NCBI GenBank assembly: GCA_046290435.1
Contig: JBKAGO010000011.1
Span: 1 to 26,813, forward strand
Length of the DNA: 26,813 bases
Source of the DNA: CAVQUE01 sp046290435
GTDB lineage: Bacteria > Actinomycetota > Acidimicrobiia > Acidimicrobiales > UBA8592
Direction of reading: 5' to 3'
Position 1 is the first letter of the stretch; each line of letters starts with the position of its first letter. The notes under the pieces were generated by a model. It searched no databases, had not been told where the DNA came from, and saw nothing but the letters and a program-made list of their open reading frames with translations. Position numbers and translations under genes: made by a program. Positions 20,671-26,813 of this stretch are shown here, in pieces.

Positions 20671-23631
20671 CAGCGCCTGCCACACCCGTTCGGGCGTGAA
20701 CGGCAGGTCGTTGATGGCCACCCCGGTGGCATGAAGGATGGCGTTGCGGACCGCGGGAGCCACGCCGTCCTTGGGGATCTCGGCCACGGCCTTGGCGCCG
20801 AACGGGCCGGAGTCCTCCATGGTCTGCACCAGGAAGACCTCGGTCTCGGGCATCTCGTCGGCGCGGTAGATCTTGTACGGCCCCAGCCGGTCGTTGATCA
20901 TCCGGCCGTTCTCGTCGAACGCGTACTCCTCGCAGTGCGCATAGCCGAGGGCCTGGATCATGCCGCCCTCGACCTGACCAGACGCGGTGACCGGGTTGAT
21001 GGCCACACCGCAATCGACGGCCATGAGCAGCTTGACCACGGTGACCTGGCCCGTGTCGACGTCGACCTCGATCTCGGCGAACTGCGCCGCGAACGGCGGC
21101 GGGCACTCCGGCGACACGTAGGACGCCGTGCCCATGATCTGTTCGTGTTCGTCGATGTGCAGCGAGTCGAGCGCGATCTCCTCGAGGGTGACCGAGCGGC
21201 CGTCGGGCGCCCAGGCCTTGCGGTCGCGCAACTCGATGGTGCAGGGCTCTTCGATGTCGAGCAGCATCGCCGCCCGCTCCTTCAGCCGCTCCCGGACCTT
21301 CTCGGCGGCGAGCTTGGCCGCGGTACCGGAGATGTAGGTGGTGGACGATGCGTAGGCGCCGGTATCGAACGGCGTCATATCGGTGTCGGAGCTGTAGACC
21401 TTGATGTCGTCGAGGGGAACGCCCAGCACCTCGGCGGCGATCTGGCCGATGACGGTGTCGGCGCCGGTGCCGAGGTCGGTGGCGCCGATCAACATGTTGA
21501 ACGAGCCGTCGTCGTTGATCTTGATGCTGCAGCCGCCCATGTCGAGGAACGGGATGGCGGTGCCGTGCATGCAGAACGCGAAGCCCAGCCCCCGACGGAT
21601 GTTGGGTCGGTCGGCGGGCGTGACCCAGTCCGGGTCGTCGCGCCGGTGCCAGGCCATGGCCCGCTTGCCCTGCGCGACGCACTCCTCGATGCCGTTGGAC
21701 ATGACCCGGGGATACTCGTCGAGTTCGCCCTCGGCCACCGCACGCTCGCCCAAGTGGGGGGCGATGTCGAGCTCGTCGCCGACCTTCACCCAGTGGCGAC
21801 GCTTGAACTCGATGGGGTCGAGGCCCAGCGCGTGGGCGATGTCCTCCATGTGGGCCTCGAGCGCGAACTCGGCCTGGGGGGCGCCGTAGCCGCGGTAGGC
21901 GCCGGGTACCGGGATGTTGGTGTAGACGACGTCGCAGTCGAACTTCTTGTTCGGGCAGTTGTACGACGTCAGGCCGCGCAGGCCGCTGACGGTCTGCACC
22001 GTGTAGGCGTGGGTGCCGTAGGGGCCGGTGTTGCCGACGATGCGCAGCTCCTGGGCCACCAGGCTGCCGTCGTTGTTGACGCCGGTGCGGTACGTGATGG
22101 TCTGGGGGTGCCGGGTCCGGCTGGACATGAACTCCTCGGACCGGTCGAGCTCCAGCTTCACCGGTCGGCGGGTGGCGATGGCCAGGTGCGCGACGATGTC
22201 CTCGATCAGCATCTCCTGCTTGGCGCCGAACCCGCCGCCGATGCGGGGCTTGATGACCCGTACGTCCTTGATCTCCCGGCCGATCAGCGGGGCCAGCATG
22301 CGTCGGGCGTGGAACGGGACCTGGGTGGCGGTGCGCACCACCATGCGTTCGTCGCTGTCGAGCCACGCCACCGAGATGTGGTTCTCGATGGGGACCTGCT
22401 GCACCTGGTGCACCCGGTAGGTGTGTTCGAACACCCGGTCGGCCGACGCGAAGCCGGCTTCGACGTCGCCGCGCTCGGCCTCGATGTGGTGGACGATGTT
22501 GCGTTCGCGGTCGTGGATCTCGGTGGTGTCTTCCTCGTCGTGGATGACGGGCGCGCCGGGTTCCATGGCCTCGAGCTCGTCGAAGACGGCGGGGAGGACC
22601 TCGTAGGTGACGTCGATGAGGCGCAGCGCCTCGGCCGCGATCTCGTCGGTGTCGGCTGCGACCGCGGCGACGCGGTCGCCGACGTGGCGGACCTTGTCGT
22701 CGAAGCTGACCTGGTCGTAGGGGTGCGGGTTGGGCCAGCTCTGGCCGCCCGACGCGTACTTGATGCGCGGCGTGTTCTTGTAGTGCAGCACCGCGTGCAC
22801 GCCCGGCAGGGCGACAGCGGCCGAGTCGTCGATGTCGACGATGCGGGCGTGGGCGTGGGGGCTGCGCAGCACCTTGGCGACCAGCTGGCCCCGCTCGACG
22901 AAGTCGTCGGTGAAGGCCGGGTTGCCCTTGGCCAGGCGCAGCGCGTCGACCTTGATCTCGGGCTTGCCGACGACGGCCATCTCGGGCACGTCGCGCGACG
23001 GCACCAGACGGGGCACGGCGAGCGACGCCTGCGGGGCGGGATCGTCGGGGTCGACGTCGACGGCGTTGATGCCGTCGGTCATGGGCGCGAGCACCAGCGG
23101 ACCGAACGGTTCGGTGGTCTCGCCCCGCATCAGCGCCGCCGCCCTGAGGACGGCCTCGACCGGCTTGATGTAGGCGGTCTCGCGGTCGAGGATGCCCGAC
23201 AGCATGTCGCGCACGTCGGCCTCGGAGGGGTGGGTGTCGTGCTGGAGCAGCGCCCAGGTGCCCAGGATCATCGCCGGGGCCGAATAGCCGGACTGCATCG
23301 CCCCGACGGCCACGAACGCGGCCTGGATCGGGTGGAGCTCGACGCCGTTGAGGGCCTCGACGGTCATGATGTCGTGCCCGTCGGCCTGCGCTGCGAGCAT
23401 GCAGTCGGTGTTGACGAGGCGGCCGTCGATCAGTACGGCCGACGCCCCGGTCTCGCCCGTGTCGGACCCGAAGCGGACCGAGGTGATCTCGGCGTCGCGC
23501 AGCAACGACAGCAGCGTCTGGTGCGGCTGCACCACGAACGAGCGGGCGGCGCCGTTGAGGGTGAAGCTGATGGGCAGTGCCGTGCCGGCGGCGATGGCCT
23601 CGGGGCCGGTGGCGGGATCGACGGCGGTCAT
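20659..23631 (-). CDS. xdhD: XdhD-like molybdenum hydroxylase large subunit with a cysteine-less ferredoxin-like domain
   Basis: The 990-residue protein joins a ferredoxin-like domain (about 20-165) to an aldehyde-oxidase/xanthine-dehydrogenase Mo-binding region (about 210-985). The catalytic part looks intact: RSPHAHARI, GGGFGAKQEM, the GAYRGYGAPQAEFALE loop, DLGTGADTVIGQIAAEVLGV, and SGPFGAKAVAEIP with the active-site Glu. In the N-terminal domain all eight cysteines expected for two [2Fe-2S] clusters are replaced: Ser56, Thr61, Ser64, Asp76, Ser114, Ser117, Asp149 and Glu151. The fused layout and these losses match E. coli XdhD (YgfN) as I remember it, a protein linked to purine or selenate metabolism. 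The start ATG overlaps the FAD-subunit stop (ATGA). The electron path cannot be the usual one. Substrate unknown; a purine or related heterocycle is likely from context. Confidence 0.93.
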   Translation of the reverse strand: MTAVDPATGPEAIAAGTALPISFTLNGAARSFVVQPHQTLLSLLRDAEITSVRFGSDTGETGASAVLIDGRLVNTDCMLAAQADGHDIMTVEALNGVELHPIQAAFVAVGAMQSGYSAPAMILGTWALLQHDTHPSEADVRDMLSGILDRETAYIKPVEAVLRAAALMRGETTEPFGPLVLAPMTDGINAVDVDPDDPAPQASLAVPRLVPSRDVPEMAVVGKPEIKVDALRLAKGNPAFTDDFVERGQLVAKVLRSPHAHARIVDIDDSAAVALPGVHAVLHYKNTPRIKYASGGQSWPNPHPYDQVSFDDKVRHVGDRVAAVAADTDEIAAEALRLIDVTYEVLPAVFDELEAMEPGAPVIHDEEDTTEIHDRERNIVHHIEAERGDVEAGFASADRVFEHTYRVHQVQQVPIENHISVAWLDSDERMVVRTATQVPFHARRMLAPLIGREIKDVRVIKPRIGGGFGAKQEMLIEDIVAHLAIATRRPVKLELDRSEEFMSSRTRHPQTITYRTGVNNDGSLVAQELRIVGNTGPYGTHAYTVQTVSGLRGLTSYNCPNKKFDCDVVYTNIPVPGAYRGYGAPQAEFALEAHMEDIAHALGLDPIEFKRRHWVKVGDELDIAPHLGERAVAEGELDEYPRVMSNGIEECVAQGKRAMAWHRRDDPDWVTPADRPNIRRGLGFAFCMHGTAIPFLDMGGCSIKINDDGSFNMLIGATDLGTGADTVIGQIAAEVLGVPLDDIKVYSSDTDMTPFDTGAYASSTTYISGTAAKLAAEKVRERLKERAAMLLDIEEPCTIELRDRKAWAPDGRSVTLEEIALDSLHIDEHEQIMGTASYVSPECPPPFAAQFAEIEVDVDTGQVTVVKLLMAVDCGVAINPVTASGQVEGGMIQALGYAHCEEYAFDENGRMINDRLGPYKIYRADEMPETEVFLVQTMEDSGPFGAKAVAEIPKDGVAPAVRNAILHATGVAINDLPFTPERVWQALAGC

Positions 23632-24359
23632 CGGCCGAGCTCCTCGAGAACGCGGGCCGACAACACGCCGGCCAGATGGATGCGGTAGTCGGCCGAGCCA
23701 CGGAAGTCGCCCGTGGGAGCGAGGCCGGCGGTGGGGTCGGCAGGATCGACCTCGACCGGGTACGGGCCGACGCCGGTGAGCGCCAGGCGTACCTGGTCGT
23801 CGGCGGAACGTCGGGCCACGGCGGCGACGATGGGCACGTCGGCGGGGGTACGACCGGTGGCGGCGATGGCGCCGTGGCCGTCGACGGCCACCGAGATCGA
23901 GGTCACCAGGCGCTGGCCGACGCACTCGGCGAGGCTCTGGCCGACGGCGATGGAGTCCTGGCCGTGCAGCGCGACCCGGGCGTCGTGGACGATCAGCCCG
24001 GCGAGCAGGACGCTGTCGGCTTCGCCGAGGGCGACGGTGCCGCCGACGGTCGCCTGGTTGCGCAGGGCGCTGGGGAGCTCGCGGCGGGCCAGGTCGCGCA
24101 ACAGCGCCGGGATGCGGTCGTCGGTGACGAGGTCGCCGAGACGGACCATGGCGCCGATGTCGAGGCGATCGCCGTCGACGGCCACGCCGGCGAGATCGAG
24201 GCCCTGGAGATCGACGACCTCGATGCCGTCGCCGCGGTCGCGTCGGGCTGCGGGCACCACGACGGTGCCACCCCCGAGTGCTCTTCTGTTTGGTCCGGCC
24301 AACAGGGTGGTCGCCTCGTCGAGGCTTCCGGGCCGGTGATACGCCAGCACGCTCGGCAC
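23628..24359 (-). CDS. ygfM: YgfM-like FAD-binding subunit of the molybdenum hydroxylase
   Basis: The 243-residue protein belongs to the FAD-binding subunits of Mo hydroxylases but is shorter than CoxM/XdhB types (about 290). It has LGGGTVVVPAARR in the FAD-pyrophosphate position, LDIGAMVRLGDL, LRNQATVGGTVALGEADSVLLAGLIV and the closing DFRGSADYRIHLAGVLSARVLEEL. The last phrase and the short length resemble E. coli YgfM. It would take electrons from the XdhD-like subunit and pass them to an acceptor. The GTG at 24359 is chosen because AAGGAG lies seven bases ahead; a TTG at 24365 is too close to that site. It is the first gene of the Mo-hydroxylase run, with 153 bases to the upstream MFS gene that may hold the promoter. 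Confidence 0.88.
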   Translation of the reverse strand: MPSVLAYHRPGSLDEATTLLAGPNRRALGGGTVVVPAARRDRGDGIEVVDLQGLDLAGVAVDGDRLDIGAMVRLGDLVTDDRIPALLRDLARRELPSALRNQATVGGTVALGEADSVLLAGLIVHDARVALHGQDSIAVGQSLAECVGQRLVTSISVAVDGHGAIAATGRTPADVPIVAAVARRSADDQVRLALTGVGPYPVEVDPADPTAGLAPTGDFRGSADYRIHLAGVLSARVLEELGR

Positions 24360-24512
24360 AGCCAAGCTCCTTCCCTGAACCGTCCCTTCCGGGGGTGCGC
24401 CACCGGTCGAGCACGACTCTCTGCGATTGTCCGCCCGAATCTACTCCCTACGGCGGCGCGCCCGGCCCGGCTTGCCCGCTCCTGTCGCCGGCGGGCGCTG
24501 CCGACTGGTGCG

Positions 24513-26003
24513 TCAGCCCTGTCGGACGGGGCGCAGCGCCCGGGTGCGGCGAGCGAGCACCCACGCCACCCACAGGCAACCCAGGCTCGCGACGAAGCTC
24601 AGGGCCGTGACCCAGACGACGCCGTCGCCGACTGCGGCCGCGGTGGCAGGGCCGAGCGCCACGTCCTCGCCGGCCAGAACATCGCGTACGACCTCGACGT
24701 CGCCGACCTGGTAGTCGACCACCAGCAACAAGATGGCGCCGCCGGCCGCCACGGCGTAGGTGATGCACAGCGTCCGGATGAACTGGTGCGCGGCGTTGAC
24801 CCGCCCGATCTCGGCGGGTTCGCTGCTGGCCTGCAGCAGCGTCAGACCTGCGGTCGACACGAACCCGATACCCATGCCGACGACGAAGAACGCCGCGAAG
24901 ATCACGGCGAGCGGCATGTCGAAGGCAATCGTCACGCCGCTGAACGCCACCGACGGCACGATGATGACACCGCCGAGCAGGATGACCTCGGCTTCGGAGC
25001 GGCGGTCCATGAGCTTGGCGCTGATCAGCGAGGCGACGGTCCAGCCGACGGTCAGGAACACGACCGAGAACGCGGCGAAGGCTTCGGAGCGGCCCCGTGA
25101 CACCTGGACGTAGAGCGGCAGGTAGTTGTTGGCGGCCAGGCCGGCGATGAGCACCAGACCCGAGGTGACATGGATGCGGCGCATCGGGAACCGGGTGAGG
25201 TGGCCGCGTTCGAGCACCGGGTGCGCCGCGCGGCCGCTGTGGTGCCAGTAGGCCACCGTGACGACGGCGGTGGCGATGGTGGCCGCGGCGACCACGGCCC
25301 AGTTGACGCCCACCTGGGCCACCGCGGCGAGCGAGGTGGCGGTGAGGATCGACAACATGGCGATGCCGGGCCAGTCGACGACGATGCGACTCCGGGGCCC
25401 GTCGATGGTGGGCAGGGTCCGCCACCCCATCGCCAGCGCGACTGCGCCGAGGGGCAGGTTGATGGCGAACAGCAACCGCCAGTCGCCGAAGGAGAGAAGG
25501 CCGGCAGCGAGTGCCGGGCCACCGAACCCCATCAGTCCCCACACCAACGAGTTGGCGGCGAAGGCCCGCGACCGGAGCCGATGGGGATAGGCGAGGCCGA
25601 CGGCGGCCAGCGCAACCGAGATGATCAGACCACCGCCGAGGCCCTGCAGGGCGCGCGCCGCGACCAGGATGGGCAGCGTGGGGGCGACGGCGGCCGCGGC
25701 GCTGGTGGCGAGGAACCACACCCCGGTCATCTGAAAGGTACGACGGACGCCGATGGCGTCGACGACGGGCCCGGCCACCACGACGGCGACGGCCGAGGTG
25801 CCCAGGTAAGCGGTGATGACCCACGGCAGCAGGGCGACATCGCCGAGGTCCTCTGCGATGCTCGGCAGTGCGGCGACGATGGCCAGCCCGTCGAACGCGG
25901 CGAGGGCGACGACGGTGAGGTTGGCGATGGTGACCGCGATGTAGGCCGGCGAGACGATGGAGCTGGTGCCGTCGTCTCTATCCTGGGCCGTCGGTGCGCT
26001 CAC
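24513..26003 (-). CDS. MFS transporter, EmrB/QacA (DHA2)-like
   Basis: The 496-residue protein has about 14 hydrophobic helices, as in the 14-helix drug:proton antiporters. After the second helix there is a motif-A-like GPVVDAIGVRRTF, then RALQGLGGGLIISVALAAVG, FGGPALAAGLLSFGDWRLLFAINLPLG (family hinge), and AHQFIRTLCITYAVAAGG late in the protein. The first 19 residues are polar and cytoplasmic. The GTG at 26003 has no clear ribosome site; no better start precedes the first helix. It lies upstream of the Mo-hydroxylase genes on the same strand with a 153-base gap. Export of a toxic compound is the family norm. A role in importing or exporting the hydroxylase substrate is only suggested by position. 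Confidence 0.88.
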   Translation of the reverse strand: MSAPTAQDRDDGTSSIVSPAYIAVTIANLTVVALAAFDGLAIVAALPSIAEDLGDVALLPWVITAYLGTSAVAVVVAGPVVDAIGVRRTFQMTGVWFLATSAAAAVAPTLPILVAARALQGLGGGLIISVALAAVGLAYPHRLRSRAFAANSLVWGLMGFGGPALAAGLLSFGDWRLLFAINLPLGAVALAMGWRTLPTIDGPRSRIVVDWPGIAMLSILTATSLAAVAQVGVNWAVVAAATIATAVVTVAYWHHSGRAAHPVLERGHLTRFPMRRIHVTSGLVLIAGLAANNYLPLYVQVSRGRSEAFAAFSVVFLTVGWTVASLISAKLMDRRSEAEVILLGGVIIVPSVAFSGVTIAFDMPLAVIFAAFFVVGMGIGFVSTAGLTLLQASSEPAEIGRVNAAHQFIRTLCITYAVAAGGAILLLVVDYQVGDVEVVRDVLAGEDVALGPATAAAVGDGVVWVTALSFVASLGCLWVAWVLARRTRALRPVRQG

Positions 26004-26155
26004 TGTCGGCAGGCTAACGGCGGGTGGCGCGCGACGTGGGGGTCGGAGCGAGGGGTCGACGGGCACGCCGACGCGCCCGGCTCCGGCGGAGCGAGGGATC
26101 GGCGAGGCAGGCCGGGCGACAGAGTCGGGATGCGTTGCGAACCCCGACGGCTGGG

Positions 26156-26238
26156 CGGCTCCCGAGGACCGACGACGGGTCGGCCCTCGGGGACCGAGGA
26201 CGCGACGGCTCCCGAGGACCGAGACGCTACGGCTCCCG
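26156..26238. repeat. Degenerate direct repeats in the gap before the MFS gene
   Basis: CGGCTCCCGAGGACCGA occurs at 26156-26172 and again at 26206-26222, a 50-base period. A partial third copy (CGGCTCCCG) begins at 26230. They fill much of the 247-base space between the last gene's stop and the MFS start. No hairpin or coding frame is convincing here. Confidence 0.55.
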
Positions 26239-26250
26239 CTCGGAAGGGGC

Positions 26251-26709
26251 TCAGGGTTCGGCGACGATCCAGCCGCGGCGTTGGAGCTCGGCGGCCAGGA
26301 CGTCGTCGGGGAGGTCGGCGAGCAGCTTCTCGGTGCGGCTGACCTTGAGACGGGGCGCAGGCGCCGTCCCGGCGCTGCGGGCGGGCGACGCACCGGCCGG
26401 GCGCTGGGGCTTCGACGCTGCCGCACCCGGCCGCGGCGCTGGCTTCGACGCCGCCGCTCGCGGTGCTGCTGCGCCTGGCCGGGACGAGGGGGCCGGTGGG
26501 GCCTCGGCCTCGTGCGCTGCGGCTTCGAGCTGGTCGATGAAGGCCTGTGCCTCTTCCACGGTGAACTTGCCGCCGGCCTGGCGCTGGGTGAACCCCATGG
26601 GGCCGCGGGCGTCGCGGAAGTCGCTGTGGCCGGCGTCGGCCAGCAGCTCGAGGAGGGTCTGGACCTGACGGTGCGAAGCGGGTGGTCCTGATTGCTGTCC
26701 GAATGCCAT
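26251..26709 (-). CDS. Conserved hypothetical protein with a low-complexity Ala/Pro linker
   Basis: The 152-residue protein has a compact N-terminal part (SHRQVQTLLELLADAGHSDF, GPMGFTQRQAGGKFTVEEAQ and AFIDQLEAA). An Ala/Pro/Lys-rich linker follows at about 70-118, then a short C-terminal module (TEKLLADLPDDVLAAELQRRGWIV). Similar small proteins occur across actinobacteria as I recall, with no known role; the C-terminal module resembles a short helical protein-interaction motif. I chose the ATG at 26709 because the conserved text starts there; an ATG at 26763 would add 18 unlike residues. No signal peptide or membrane helix is seen. It is upstream of the MFS gene on the same strand. Confidence 0.75.
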   Translation of the reverse strand: MAFGQQSGPPASHRQVQTLLELLADAGHSDFRDARGPMGFTQRQAGGKFTVEEAQAFIDQLEAAAHEAEAPPAPSSRPGAAAPRAAASKPAPRPGAAASKPQRPAGASPARSAGTAPAPRLKVSRTEKLLADLPDDVLAAELQRRGWIVAEP

Positions 26710-26813
26710 GGGACCCAGTGTGGTCGGTCCCAGTGACAACGAACGCCACCCACCCCGTCCCACCCATCACACCGGGCGGGATCCGGCCTCCCGTCCCGCC
26801 TTCCCCCTCCTCC

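Noticed and set aside
20515..23688. Long plus-strand open frame opposite xdhD
   Set aside because: It mirrors the codon pattern of the Mo hydroxylase and has no recognisable domain; the minus-strand protein is clearly real.

Overview
The window is about 70% G+C and looks like a chromosomal segment of an actinomycete. Support for this comes from a WhiB-type regulator with four cysteines and a GVWGG turn, an F420-type LLM oxidoreductase, frequent GTG starts, and GTGA/ATGA stop-start overlaps. An Acidimicrobiia-like (Ilumatobacter-like) origin is my best guess, but it rests on general gene style and not on a marker gene. I see no rRNA, tRNA, CRISPR array or transposase gene.

Left part (1-5275). 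An ECF sigma factor is translationally coupled to a membrane protein that has an MltG/YceG-like murein transglycosylase domain outside the membrane, in the slot where an anti-sigma factor is normally found. Facing it on the minus strand are an OsmC-like protein, an O-acetylhomoserine sulfhydrylase (metY), a CoA-binding protein and a VapBC-type toxin-antitoxin pair.

Middle part (5389-12718, all plus strand). An 8-oxoguanine-deaminase-like amidohydrolase, an ACT-domain protein, a creatininase-family amidohydrolase and a dihydropyrimidinase/hydantoinase form a group suited to breaking down purines, pyrimidines or other cyclic amides. They are followed by two coupled membrane proteins with bacterial PH domains (YdbS/YdbT type) and a WhiB regulator.

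Right part (13017-26709, all minus strand). In transcription order: a small hypothetical protein, an MFS exporter, then a molybdenum-hydroxylase block (FAD subunit ygfM-like, large subunit xdhD-like, ssnA-like amidohydrolase, xdhC, yqeB, yqeC), then a TrpB2-type tryptophan synthase beta chain, an LLM oxidoreductase and an SDR. The block resembles the E. coli ssnA-ygfM-xdhD plus yqeB-yqeC purine / selenium-dependent molybdenum hydroxylase region. Together with the 8-oxoguanine deaminase and hydantoinase across the window it suggests a dispersed heterocycle-catabolism locus.

The most interesting points are these. (1) The XdhD-like large subunit keeps a ferredoxin-like N-terminal domain in which all eight [2Fe-2S] cysteine positions are replaced. 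(2) The sigma/MltG pair suggests direct sensing of the cell wall. (3) A family of long-armed palindromic repeats (four copies, consensus core GGGGTCAAGTC) is scattered between genes; one copy has landed on the yqeB-yqeC junction, removed the expected yqeB stop and produced a 127-residue out-of-frame tail overlapping yqeC. (4) Several other unrelated palindromic elements sit in the remaining gaps.
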